The notes beneath the pieces are model-generated. The model was not told where the DNA came from. It worked only from the letters and a program-made list of their open reading frames with translations, and ran no database searches. Below are positions 36,738 through 45,824 of a stretch of DNA of 63,860 nt, in pieces (positions within the stretch are counted from its first letter, which is position 1; the number at the start of each line of letters is the position of its first letter). Both the position numbers and the translations under genes were made by a program. This DNA is from an uncultured Lachnospiraceae bacterium (lineage in GTDB: Bacteria > Bacillota > Clostridia > Lachnospirales > Lachnospiraceae), in the NCBI GenBank assembly GCA_946549035.1, contig CAMNQH010000014.1, forward strand, positions 1 through 63,860, written 5' to 3'.

Positions 36738-38206
36738 TGGATACAAAAGCCGAATATAGAAATCTAGTGAGCAATATGGGTAAAAAAGAATTTACCTTTC
36801 TTAAAATGCAGGAATATGGATTTTGGCCCAGCCATCTGCCAACGCCTTACGAGCGCCAGCAAAATGAATCCGCCCAAGACTATGAAAACAGGAAAAAGCT
36901 GCTGGAAGAATTTCAAACGCTTTCTGAAAAAATATCAAATACCTGTCGGGAAAAAGCCGAAATTGAAAAAAAGCTTTCTCATTTAAAAAAGCAATTCCAG
37001 GACACCTGGGATTATGAAAAAATTCGTTCTGTTGTGGCACAGGAAATCATGAAAGAATCCATCGCCCGGCGAGCTGAGAAAAAAGCTGAGCGCGAACGAC
37101 AAAAGCAGTTAAAATCAGAAGCGTGGAACAAGCGGAAAGCAGAAACCATTTTATTTATTGGCAAAGGCTATTCCAATCTATTGGGAAAAAAAGAAACAAA
37201 CGTACAAAAGCTACAGGAAAACAATATGCCTGTGATAGAAACAGACCGGGAACTGGCGGATTTTTTGCAGCTGGAATATAAGACGCTGCGTTATCTGACA
37301 TACCACCGAGACGTTGTTACCTTCGACAATTATTACCGTTTTGAAATCCCGAAAAAAAGCGGTGAAATGCGTCAGATTGCGGCCCCGAAAGCACATCTAA
37401 AAGCGGCCCAGCGTCAAATACTAGACCAAATCCTGGAAAAAGCAGAAATTTCAGATCTGTCTCATGGGTTTACCAAATCAAGATCTGTTATTACCAGCGC
37501 AAAAGAACATAACACAAGTCCCGATTTATTGATTAATATTGATCTGGAGAACTTTTTTCCTACCATAACCTTTGAACGTGTCAGAGGCTTGTATCAATCC
37601 TTCGGTTACTCCGGATACATCGCTTCGCTCCTGGCCATGCTTTGCACTTACTGTGAAAGAATGCCCCTTGAGCTAAAGGGCGAAATCAAATATATCAAGA
37701 CCTCCCACCGGATCTTGCCCCAGGGCTCTCCGGCAAGCCCTATGATTACAAATATTATTTGCAGGACCATGGATAAGCGAATCTATGGATTATGCCAAAA
37801 GCTGGGGATAACCTATACGAGATATGCAGATGATATGAGCTTTAGCTACACCGGCGACACTAACTCCCTGGCCATCGGAAGTTTTTTAAACAGCCTCCAA
37901 AAAATCATAGAAGCCGAAGGCTTCCATATGAAGAACGAAAAAACCCATATCTTAAGAAAAAACAACCGGCAATATATTACCGGCATTGTCATTAATAACG
38001 AGGAAATCGGCGTTCCTAAAAAATGGGTAAAAATATTAAAAGCTTCGATTCACAATGCACAGAAATTAAAAGCTTCCGGCGGCTCTGTATCCCCTCAGAC
38101 CATATCTGAAATTACCGGAAAAATTGCATGGCTGAAAAGCGTAAACTCAGAAAGGTATGAAAATATCATCTGTCAGGGTACAGAGTTCCTGAAGACCTTA
38201 AGCTGA
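36737..38206 (+). CDS. Retron reverse transcriptase (type XIII-like)
   Basis: 489 residues, longer than the usual 300-400 of retron RTs because of an N-terminal helical, charged extension of about 150 residues. RT motifs follow in order: RFEIPKKSGEMRQIAAPK (RT1), LSHGFTKSRSVITSAKEH (RT2 with the retron NAxxH-like motif X), INIDLENFFPTITFERV (motif A), LPQGSPASPMITNIICR (motif B), YTRYADDMSFSY (catalytic YADD, motif C), and RQYITGIVINNE (the retron VTG-like motif). It copies part of the upstream ncRNA into msDNA and forms a complex with it. A strong terminator follows. Confidence 0.93.
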   Translation: MDTKAEYRNLVSNMGKKEFTFLKMQEYGFWPSHLPTPYERQQNESAQDYENRKKLLEEFQTLSEKISNTCREKAEIEKKLSHLKKQFQDTWDYEKIRSVVAQEIMKESIARRAEKKAERERQKQLKSEAWNKRKAETILFIGKGYSNLLGKKETNVQKLQENNMPVIETDRELADFLQLEYKTLRYLTYHRDVVTFDNYYRFEIPKKSGEMRQIAAPKAHLKAAQRQILDQILEKAEISDLSHGFTKSRSVITSAKEHNTSPDLLINIDLENFFPTITFERVRGLYQSFGYSGYIASLLAMLCTYCERMPLELKGEIKYIKTSHRILPQGSPASPMITNIICRTMDKRIYGLCQKLGITYTRYADDMSFSYTGDTNSLAIGSFLNSLQKIIEAEGFHMKNEKTHILRKNNRQYITGIVINNEEIGVPKKWVKILKASIHNAQKLKASGGSVSPQTISEITGKIAWLKSVNSERYENIICQGTEFLKTLS

Positions 38207-38300
38207 TTTCGACTGTTTTTCATGGATTTGTTCCATGCATGACGGGGAATTGTGGTTTCCAGCCTGCGTATCGTTTGCTATTTTAGGTTAGGTTGTTGTA

Positions 38301-38341
38301 TAAGAATAAAAGCCAGGGAGGATTCCTGGCTTTTATTCTTA
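38301..38341. terminator. Terminator of the retron operon
   Basis: Perfect 17-bp stem TAAGAATAAAAGCCAGG with a 7-nt loop. The stem itself supplies the U-rich side, and more T follow. It closes the retron operon about 95 bp after the RT stop. Confidence 0.85.
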
Positions 38342-38402
38342 TTACTTTTTAAAAAAGCTATTTCCCTGATTTATAACCATAATACAAATATCTGAACTCC
38401 AT

Positions 38403-38806
38403 TTACACTGTCTGAAGCCCTACAAGCAACTCTATCTCTGCAATATCAAGCCCTGAATATTTTGCAATTTTATCAATCGGCAATTCACCATCCTGCAGCA
38501 TTCTGAGCGCCGCCTCTCATCACCAGAAAGTTCTATAATGGTACGTTTGTCAAACGCCCCAATAATCCCTTCCTGCTCCAGTTTATCAAGTCTCTCCAAG
38601 ATACTTCTGTACTCTGCTTTCAACTCTGCCAATCTCTGTTCATTACTATTATACACCTTAAAGTTCTTTTCATGTGAAAAAATATAAAACGGAATTAACA
38701 GCAACAAGCCCTTTGAAAAAATATCTTCCAGAGTATATTCCTGCACCTTCATAATCGGTACATCATACTCCACAGTACCACCCGGAGTTTTTATTCTATA
38801 TCGCAT
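38403..38806 (-). pseudogene. Relic of an Rpn-family (PD-(D/E)XK) recombination-promoting nuclease
   Basis: The segment reads VPIMKVQEYTLEDIFSKG, LLLIPFYIFSHEKNF and FDKRTIIELSGD, the central part of clostridial Rpn/transposase-like nucleases. The catalytic N-terminal part is missing. After LSGD the frame shifts; the other frame continues with AALRMLQDGELPIDKIAKYS and ends LLVGLQTV. So both ends and an inner part are damaged. It is a decayed copy beside the retron. Confidence 0.7.
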
Positions 38807-38885
38807 TTTATCAGGTGTCTTTTTATAATTCCTTAGATATTTTCATTCAATTTACCCTACCCCTCTCATTTCTACCCCGGCAAAT

Positions 38886-38912
38886 TATCCCTCACACACA
38901 GCGCCCCATACC
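38886..38912 (+). repeat. 27-bp direct repeat, left copy (att-like, S8 peptidase 3' end)
   Basis: TATCCCTCACACACAGCGCC then CCATACC; 26 of 27 bases equal the copy inside the 3' end of the S8 peptidase gene 4.0 kb to the right. Read on the minus strand it encodes RYGALCVRDN then a stop, the peptidase C terminus, with no peptidase gene attached. Confidence 0.75.
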
Positions 38913-39038
38913 TCGTTGATGTCAAGTAATTGTCACGAACTTTTTTCACTTTTTTAGCGATCAAAAGTCCGCAAATCCGCATAACTCCGTTAGGGTGATG
39001 GGAAATCATTGCTAAGCCGTTTTCAAAGCAAAATCTTC

Positions 39039-39875
39039 CTACTCTCCATTTTCAATTCCCAACAATAATTTATCAAAATCACTTTGATATACCCCATCCT
39101 GAATAACTCTATACTTTTCAAATTCACTTTCTGCAAAACTTTTGGCAATTTCAGCAGATACCTTTCCTTTATTTCTCAATATTTCTTCCTCATTGAATTC
39201 AAGAAATATATCCAGTCTTTTCGCCCAATCTTCCATTGTCATGGGAATCTTCCGCCTCGCCTGTCTTTCTGCATAGTCAAGATACATAGTAACAAACTGG
39301 TTTAAATCCTGCGATTCTTCACTCGTCAGATAATTCTTTGCGATTCTTACATCTGCTTTCACTATTTTACCCATTGAGGCATTTTTCCAGGAGGTCAATC
39401 CCATATGCTCTTTTCTATGGTCTGCACACTCTACAATCACTTCTGCAGCCGTATGTTGATGAATTGCATAATGCAGCTTGTTATGCACCATAGCAAAAAA
39501 CTTTTGAAGTAGCTGCCATAGGCGAATAGTCCACTGCCTAAATTGAGTTGCACGGATCGAATTCATTCTATAACCCACAGAGATAATCACATCAAGATTA
39601 TAAAATTTCATCATATATTTTTTACCATCAGAAGCAGTTGCCGAGGATTTCTCGGTAACTGCTTCTGCACTCAGCTCTCCACTAGCAAAAATATTTTTCA
39701 TATGTAAGCTGATATTATCTGTTGAGTAGCCGAAAAGCTGAGCCATGCTCTTTTGTGTCAGCCATACATCTTCATCATGAACTCTGACCTCTATACCATC
39801 TTCCCCATTCTGTTTTGTAAATATAAGAAAATCAACGGTACTGTTTCTAATCTGAATTTTTTTCCATAAAATCAC
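39039..39875 (-). pseudogene. RhuM-family protein with an internal deletion
   Basis: 278 residues, frame open, but the family usually has about 330. N-terminal RhuM marks: VWLTQKSMAQLFGYSTDNIS and YNLDVIISVGYRMNSIRATQFRQW. C-terminal marks: KLHYAIHQHTAAEVI, MGLTSWKNASMGKI and NLYLDYAERQARRKIPMTM in the form MYLDYAERQARRK. Between RQW and the FFAMVHNKLHY segment the family normally has about 60-70 further residues (helix FTIKGFVLDDERLKQ and the YATSIDYDP region), which are absent. The protein may be non-functional. RhuM genes occur in many restriction and mobile loci; the function is uncertain. Confidence 0.7.
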
Positions 39876-41025
39876 CTATCCCTGTTATGACAGCTTTATT
39901 ATTGCTATCTTTGCATGTTCCTCCAACCAACTCTGTTATTACCAATATATTTCGCCCCGGAATCACATCTTGGCAGAATAAATCGTTCCATGGCTTTATT
40001 TAAATCCTCATTTACCATAAAGGGAATAGTCGCCTCTACATGAACTTCATTTCATCAAGTGGAACACATGTCATACACATATAGGGAGGTTCCTCCCAGA
40101 TTATTTCCGGCAGTTTAACGCAGAGTTCCCGGAGAAATTCCTCTGGAAGCGGAATCTTTTTCTTTTTTCTCACAAACTCCATTAATTCCTGCTCGGTCGG
40201 GAATGAAAAAGTCTCAGCTCCTTTTTAATAATAAACTGGAATATCTGGATAACATAGATATGACTTTAGTGAGTTTCCAATATTATTTGAAAGGGGCTCC
40301 TTTATCCTGACTGCAATAGAGGTGCCGACACTCTAACGAAAATTTTCCGTTTCCTCAACATCTGCACATGGCATAGACGTTCCCCAGTCACCCTTTTCTT
40401 CCACTGCAAGGCTATAATAGCCTTTTGTTCCTTTCATGGAAAAACGAATATAGGCGTTTGCGAAACGCCAGAACCCGCATAAATACGGGATTCTTTTTGT
40501 CACAAAATAAAACGACTCCTCACTGGTTTGTGATAAAATTGAGATGTCGAGTAACAATCTAAAACCATTAACCTTAATAAAATTGTTCCGGTGCCTTCCA
40601 TTTCTCATTTTCACGCTGCCACCGGAAGACCTCGTAAGTATCTTCTTTATCCAATGCTCAAGGCCCTGTTATTACAGCTTATTTTCTCGAATCCCATCCT
40701 GAGATCATTGTTGGAAAGAAATCGGATTTTTCGGACGAGGACAAGAGTCTTGCAGATTCCAAAGCGCTGGCCTCGACACTGAATTTTTGTTCACTCCTTA
40801 TTCTCTTGATTATATCTCAAATCCTTGAGAATGGGGTGTCAACTTTTTTTATACCACATCAAACTTAATCACACGATATGCCTGTATAAATAAAGAACCA
40901 CAATCTCATCCTGAACATCATCAAATTTCTCGCCACTTCTTATCCATGTTGTTTTCCATACGTACTACTCAATTATTTATACTTCATGTTACACTATTGT
41001 TCTATCTCTCAGTATGTATGTTACT
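39876..41025. other. Decayed accessory DNA with gene scraps
   Basis: No intact gene. On the minus strand two frames join as a broken gene: FPTEQELMEFVRKKKKIPLP and on to MCMTCVPLDEMKF, then after a shift EATIPFMVNEDLNKAMERFI. A further minus-strand frame (40333-40614) of 93 residues with PYLCGFWRFANAYIRFSMKG is unrecognised. Such mixtures suggest successive insertions followed by decay. Confidence 0.5.
40591..40782 (+). pseudogene. Possible transposase fragment
   Basis: 63 residues with the segment GRPRKYLLYPMLKALLLQLI, like the N-terminal (DUF772-type) part of IS5/IS1182-like transposases, then loss of similarity. It has no catalytic residues and no visible terminal repeats. Confidence 0.35.
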
Positions 41026-41463
41026 TTAATAAATCCCATATTGTCTTTTCACCTTTTCTGCTTTTAGAAACTCTTTTGTATTCTTGCATGCTTCTTTCAA
41101 GCACCAGGACATCCGCAAAATATTTTTTCTTTTTTCAAAATCCTTATATTTTCCTTCATTACAAATAATAAGCATCTCAATCTCTGGAGCTGTAATCACA
41201 TTTATAACATCAACCTTATTCTGATATATTTTACTTATTTTAAAATTTTCTCGTCGAGAATCTAATATCCTATATACTGTTATTTTTCCATGAAATTCTC
41301 TTCTTAGGTATCTATCTTCAAAATCTTTACCTTTTCTTAATTTCAGAATTTCTTCTTCAAGTAACTCGTTTCTTGAAAAAATTAATTTATTATGGTCTAA
41401 TAGCATATCTAAAATGACTCTTTCAGCTCCGCCCTCACAGATACATGCTGTATATTTAATCAT
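41026..41463 (-). CDS. Small protein with RloB/Toprim-like look, partner of AAA ATPase
   Basis: 145 residues. It begins YTACICEGGAERVILDMLL, which resembles the first strand and Glu of Toprim/RloB proteins (hhhEG.sE). Later VINVITAPEIEMLIICNEG is reminiscent of the P.fE.wLl block of RloB. It is shorter than most RloB proteins (about 200). It starts one base after the stop of the AAA ATPase gene, so the pair is one unit. AAA plus RloB or Toprim pairs (AbiL-like, PARIS-like) are phage-defence systems; this assignment is inferred and remote. AT-rich relative to the core genes. Confidence 0.55.
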   Translation of the reverse strand: MIKYTACICEGGAERVILDMLLDHNKLIFSRNELLEEEILKLRKGKDFEDRYLRREFHGKITVYRILDSRRENFKISKIYQNKVDVINVITAPEIEMLIICNEGKYKDFEKRKNILRMSWCLKEACKNTKEFLKAEKVKRQYGIY

Positions 41464-41464
41464 G

Positions 41465-42685
41465 CTATTCTTTAATCTCCTTTACAGTAACGGTAGAAAG
41501 AACTTTCTTTAATGCCAAATATGATTCATATACAGGTACAGTACCCTCTAAATACCCACTTTCATATGCTTCGCTTTTTTTAATATCATTTCTTTTTAAA
41601 ATAAGAGAAAGATTTTCCGCATATATTCCGCCTCTATTTCGAACTATATAGATGCAATCATTCCTTTCAAATTCATCTAATAATTCAGAATAATGAGTAG
41701 AATAAACCAATGTAGCTCCTTTCCTATTCACTTTTGGATCCAAGAAAAATCGCACAAGTGTAGATACAATTTCTTCATTAAAATGATTTTCCAACTCGTC
41801 AACAATCAAATAACCACCCTCAGCAAAACAAAGCAATGCATTCATAAATATATTAATACCTTTTATTGTTCCTGATGAAAGATATTTTTCAATTTCACTT
41901 GGTCTATTTAATATAATTTCTTCTGATTCATAAAACTTCAATCTTATATCCGCCGATTTTTTTTCGGGCTTACATTTGAAATATTCTATGCTTGGATCCA
42001 GAAAAGTCAAAAGCTCTTTAGGAAATTTACCTAGAATATTCAGCATATTATGATTTGTCCACATAGACATATCTCTCAAAGGAAACATCGATTGTTTCTC
42101 TTTATTAACTGCAACCATAACACTTACATCTTCTAATAAAAATTGTTCTTTTTGATTTCTTTCAATCTTTAAATGTGAATCTTTAAAATCAAATAAACTC
42201 TTTTTTGTTTTAACTTTTTCAGCATTTTTTTCCCACAATTTTTCATCTACTATTACAAATTTCTCAGAATTATCAACGTTATTTACTTTTTTTGCAATAA
42301 CTGTGCGAAGTTTATACACACACTTTTTATCATAAAAATAGCTTGTAATACTAACATTTTCTTCCTCCAATAAGTCATGCATAATTTCCTTAGATTTAAC
42401 ATTATTAATAGACTCATTGTTAAGCAAATTAATAACTAACGAAACAGCTTTTAAAATTGATGTCTTCCCAGATGCATTAATACCTATAAATGAAATTGCA
42501 GGATTAATGTAAACATTAGAAAATACATGGCATAATTTTTCTTTATCGTCCTCTGCAACTCTTTGCTTTGCTATAAATTCAATATCTATTTCCCCTTTAA
42601 AACGAGGCATATTTTTTATATTAATCCTTAATAACCTCACTTCCGCCTTCCTCCTATCAACAGTTATTTTGTTTTTACCTTTCAT
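41465..42685 (-). CDS. AAA ATPase, OLD/RloA-like (AAA_15/AAA_21)
   Basis: 406 residues. Walker A is GINASGKTSILKAVSLVI near residue 75. The ABC-like signature region is KYLSSGTIKGINIFMNALL (about 280). Walker B is GGYLIVDELENHF, followed by the H-loop LVYSTHYSELLDEF. This is the single-gene ABC-type ATPase class used as a sensor in several defence systems (RloA, AbiL, AriA). It has no nuclease domain of its own, so activity may reside in the small downstream protein. Codon use is strongly AT-rich and unlike that of the S8 and EPS genes, which points to transfer. Promoter not identified. Confidence 0.82.
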   Translation of the reverse strand: MKGKNKITVDRRKAEVRLLRINIKNMPRFKGEIDIEFIAKQRVAEDDKEKLCHVFSNVYINPAISFIGINASGKTSILKAVSLVINLLNNESINNVKSKEIMHDLLEEENVSITSYFYDKKCVYKLRTVIAKKVNNVDNSEKFVIVDEKLWEKNAEKVKTKKSLFDFKDSHLKIERNQKEQFLLEDVSVMVAVNKEKQSMFPLRDMSMWTNHNMLNILGKFPKELLTFLDPSIEYFKCKPEKKSADIRLKFYESEEIILNRPSEIEKYLSSGTIKGINIFMNALLCFAEGGYLIVDELENHFNEEIVSTLVRFFLDPKVNRKGATLVYSTHYSELLDEFERNDCIYIVRNRGGIYAENLSLILKRNDIKKSEAYESGYLEGTVPVYESYLALKKVLSTVTVKEIKE

Positions 42686-42760
42686 ATTATTGCATATTTT
42701 TTCTATATATTCAATATTATTTACATATTTTTTGTTTTTATTATCATTTTAATCATTTTT

Positions 42761-42875
42761 TTATAAAATTACTAAGCTGTAGATACTTCCTTGAATCTCC
42801 ACTTCCTTCCCGTCCCACACTACAACTTTCTCTACAAATGCATCCACCATATTCTGAACGAACTCCGTAATATCA
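42761..42875 (-). pseudogene. Possible C-terminal remnant of a site-specific serine recombinase
   Basis: About 38 codons reading DITEFVQNMVDAFVEKVVV then DGKEVEI and a stop. This resembles the last segment of large serine recombinases (FV.kI.V.dG..v.i). Only the tail is left, next to the right direct repeat. Tentative. Confidence 0.35.
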
Positions 42876-42909
42876 TACTATGCTTCATATTATCATTTCT
42901 TTTTAACTA

Positions 42910-44619
42910 TTATATTGGTATACTATCCCTCACACACAACGCCCCATACCCCACCTGGGGATTCGGATACTCCGTAAATCCCGGCAACTGCCTCGCCCCC
43001 CTGATCAGATATGCCTTCACCTTCTCCCCATACAAATACGGATCATTCCCTTCCACAATCCCCCACTGCATCAAAAGCGCCGCGCCCCCTGTAACGAAAG
43101 GCGTCGCCATGGAGGTGCCGCTACGGGAAGCATACGTACCGCCGAAAGCCGCGGAAGTGATATCCACCCCCGGAGCTACAATATCCGGCTTTACCTGCCG
43201 GGTCTGCCTGGTAAAGCCACGGCCGGAAAACTCCGCAAATTGCTGATATCTGGCGTCATAAGCCCCTACGGAAATGGCTTTTGAGGCAGTGGAAGGAATT
43301 GTCAGCGTCGTATCGTCCACCGGATATAAAAACCCGGTGGAGCGATTTAGGGCGGCCTGGGAGGGCAGCCACATATCGTAATTTCCTTCCACGATTCTTC
43401 TTGGCGCCAGATAAAACTTCCAAACTCCGCTGTCAATATAATCCTGTCTCGGTATAAAATCCAAATAAATCTCCTGATAAACGCTGTAAGGACTTGGCTC
43501 CCCATAATATACAAGGATTTCCGTTTCTCCCAGAACAAATCTCTGAGGGCCGAGAATCTGAGAAAGAGGCCCTACCTGCCGCCCATTGGGGTGTTCTATT
43601 ATAATATCAAACTCATCCACGTAAGATTTCCAAATCTGCAAATTGATACTGGTCTCAAAAGCGCCTACCGCCAGTTCTACCATCTCCTGCTGATTTTGTT
43701 GCAAGTTCCCTGACGTATGGCCCCTCCCGCTTCCCTCATTTCCGGTTCCGATGGCAATTACGCTTTTCCAGTAGCTGGAAATATCGTCAATAAACGTTTC
43801 CAGCAGAGAGGTTCCGCTATGTCCCCCGTACGTATTGCCAAAACTGATGTTGACCGCCACCGGCATTCTATATTCCAAAGCTTTTTTTATCACAAAATTC
43901 AACGCTTCCATCAGCTCTGTGGTTCTGGGAAAGGATTGTTCTTTAGGCGTCCCCAGCTTCACTACCAAAAGAGGACTCTCATACGCCACTCCACGGTAGC
44001 GCCCATTGGAGGCCCGCCCGTTTCCTGCTGCAATCCCGGCCACATGGGTGCCATGCCCCGACAAATCCCGGGAAGGTACCAGACGATAACGTTCTTCCTC
44101 TGTAGGCGCTTGAAGAGCCTGGTCAATCTCCTCCTTCGTAAAAACCCGATCTATGGTCTGGTCCCATAATTCCACAATGCGCGTACTTCCGTCCTCATTT
44201 CGAAAGTCCGGATGCGTATAATCAATACCAGAATCCAAAAGCGCTACAAGTACTCCCCTTCCGGTAAGGTGATACGTCGCCGTTTGCAGCGGCGTAATGC
44301 AGGAAGCCCTTTTCCCCTCATTCACTGCAAAATACAGCCGCTTGGGCTTTTCCACATACTCAATCTCCTCCGCCCTTGCAATCACCTCCATAAGGGACTG
44401 GGGGACGCGCAAGATTGCATATTCATTTATCATTTCCCGCACCTGAATGGAAGGATATTCCTCCTGAAGACGCGACAAACTCCCGGAATACTTTACAATC
44501 AGTTCCCAGGTATTTTCTGTTGGCTCATACCCTACGCCAAGCTGGATGGATTTTTCCCGTTCCCGCTCCGTGGCGTCTAGGGCCAGATTTAATAAATTCT
44601 CAAACTTTGGATTATCCAT
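42910..44619 (-). CDS. S8 subtilisin-like serine protease (Csp-like)
   Basis: 569 residues, no signal peptide. Catalytic triad: Asp in VALLDSGIDYTHPDF, His in DLSGHGTHVAGIAAG, Ser in SRSGTSMATPFVTGG. A long insert of about 130 residues between His and Ser regions (jelly-roll type) is typical of the clostridial CspB-like S8 proteases. The N-terminal 100 residues look like an inhibitor-type prodomain (VGYEPTENTWELIVKYSGSL). Csp proteases process germination enzymes in spores; Lachnospiraceae carry several copies, so the exact role is not certain. The 3' end of the gene contains the right copy of the direct repeat. Confidence 0.9.
   Translation of the reverse strand: MDNPKFENLLNLALDATEREREKSIQLGVGYEPTENTWELIVKYSGSLSRLQEEYPSIQVREMINEYAILRVPQSLMEVIARAEEIEYVEKPKRLYFAVNEGKRASCITPLQTATYHLTGRGVLVALLDSGIDYTHPDFRNEDGSTRIVELWDQTIDRVFTKEEIDQALQAPTEEERYRLVPSRDLSGHGTHVAGIAAGNGRASNGRYRGVAYESPLLVVKLGTPKEQSFPRTTELMEALNFVIKKALEYRMPVAVNISFGNTYGGHSGTSLLETFIDDISSYWKSVIAIGTGNEGSGRGHTSGNLQQNQQEMVELAVGAFETSINLQIWKSYVDEFDIIIEHPNGRQVGPLSQILGPQRFVLGETEILVYYGEPSPYSVYQEIYLDFIPRQDYIDSGVWKFYLAPRRIVEGNYDMWLPSQAALNRSTGFLYPVDDTTLTIPSTASKAISVGAYDARYQQFAEFSGRGFTRQTRQVKPDIVAPGVDITSAAFGGTYASRSGTSMATPFVTGGAALLMQWGIVEGNDPYLYGEKVKAYLIRGARQLPGFTEYPNPQVGYGALCVRDSIPI
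42924..42950 (+). repeat. 27-bp direct repeat, right copy (inside S8 peptidase 3' end)
   Basis: TATCCCTCACACACAACGCC then CCATACC. It encodes the GYGALCVRDS region of the S8 peptidase on the minus strand. Same orientation as the left copy, one mismatch. Confidence 0.75.
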
Positions 44620-44745
44620 GCAATACCATCCTTTTCCCCTAAATCATATTTGAAACATTTTTCAAACACAATGCAGACGACACAATTTTTTCTGTCAATT
44701 TCAATCTTTCTATATTATAATAAGAATCATAAAGGGGGAATGTTC

Positions 44746-45780
44746 ATGCAAAATGAGATTACAAGACCTATCAAACTATTAGATGAAAAAGGAAAAGTTA
44801 CAGAACCGGGGTGGGCCAGACAACTATACTGGGATTATGACCGGAAAGATATCCGCGCTCCCAAGTGGCGGATCAAAGAATGGGACTATTACCTGGTTAC
44901 AAACTCCTCCTACGGGGTTGCGTTCACCATTTCCGATTTGGGATATATCGGCATGGCCAGCGTTTCCTTCCTGCATTTTGAAGAAGGCTGGGAGCAGACC
45001 CAAACCGTGCTGGATATTATGCCTCTTGGGAGATACGGCCTTTCCTCTCACTCCGACAATGGAAATGCAGAATTTCAAAACAAAAAGCTTTTGCTGAAAT
45101 ATGAAACCAAGCCCGGTAAGCGCCAGATTTACTGTCACTTTAAAAATTTCTGTGAAAATAAAGATTTGAACGTGGAATTAACCCTTGACCAACCGCCCAT
45201 GGATACCATGTGTATTGCCACCCCCTGGGCGAAAAGGCCCACTTGTTTTTACTATAATCAAAAAATCAACTGCCTTCCGGCTTCCGGCAAGGTTACTCTG
45301 GGAAGAGACACGTTTCATTTTAAACAGAATGTGGATTTCGGCGTACTGGATTGGGGACGCGGCGTCTGGACTTACGATAACACCTGGTATTGGGGAACCG
45401 GAAGCGGCCAAATTGACGGCGTTCCCTTTGGCCTAAACTTAGGATACGGATTCAGCGACCGCAGCTCTGCCACAGAAAATGTCATTTTTTATAACCATAA
45501 GATTCATAAGCTGGATCAAGTTATTTTTCAGATACCGCAAAAATCAGATGGAAGCTATGACTTTATGAAAGATTGGACCGTTACCTCCAACGACGGCCGT
45601 CTGACCGGAACCTTCCATCCGGTTTTAAACCGCCAGGCCAATATAAATGTGCTTGTCATTGCCACCATACAAAATCAAATATTTGGACGCTTCAATGGAA
45701 CGGCCATATTAGACGACCATACTGCAATCCCTGTCAAAGATTTTTTCTGTGGCATAGAGGTTGTTCACAACCGGTATTAG
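44746..45780 (+). CDS. DUF2804 domain protein
   Basis: 344 residues, whole-length DUF2804. Seen: EITRPIKLLDEKGKVTEPG, the WDYDRKDIRAPKWRIKEWDY block, FTISDLGYIG and near the end GRFNGTAILDD. The family has a lipocalin/attH-like beta-barrel look and unknown function. The start is the ATG after AAAGGGGGAA; an upstream in-frame extension of 32 residues is unsupported. It is divergent from the S8 peptidase gene and convergent with capA. Confidence 0.88.
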   Translation: MQNEITRPIKLLDEKGKVTEPGWARQLYWDYDRKDIRAPKWRIKEWDYYLVTNSSYGVAFTISDLGYIGMASVSFLHFEEGWEQTQTVLDIMPLGRYGLSSHSDNGNAEFQNKKLLLKYETKPGKRQIYCHFKNFCENKDLNVELTLDQPPMDTMCIATPWAKRPTCFYYNQKINCLPASGKVTLGRDTFHFKQNVDFGVLDWGRGVWTYDNTWYWGTGSGQIDGVPFGLNLGYGFSDRSSATENVIFYNHKIHKLDQVIFQIPQKSDGSYDFMKDWTVTSNDGRLTGTFHPVLNRQANINVLVIATIQNQIFGRFNGTAILDDHTAIPVKDFFCGIEVVHNRY

Positions 45781-45786
45781 CACAAG

Positions 45787-45824
45787 GTCAGAAGGAGGAG
45801 CGTCACTGGCCTCCTCCTTCTGAC
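45787..45824. terminator. Hairpin between convergent genes
   Basis: Perfect 14-bp stem GTCAGAAGGAGGAG/CTCCTCCTTCTGAC with a 10-nt loop. One arm lies in the 3' end of capA. No T-run, so its function as a terminator is uncertain. Confidence 0.5.

Noticed and set aside
32200-38206. Claim of a wholly new retron class
   Set aside because: The ARM, WHSWIM and RT gene set corresponds to the already described type XIII, so novelty is limited to details such as the RNA and the RT extension.
42791-43246. Plus-strand frame overlapping the S8 peptidase 3' end
   Set aside because: Antisense to the conserved Ser region of the peptidase and without a start signal.
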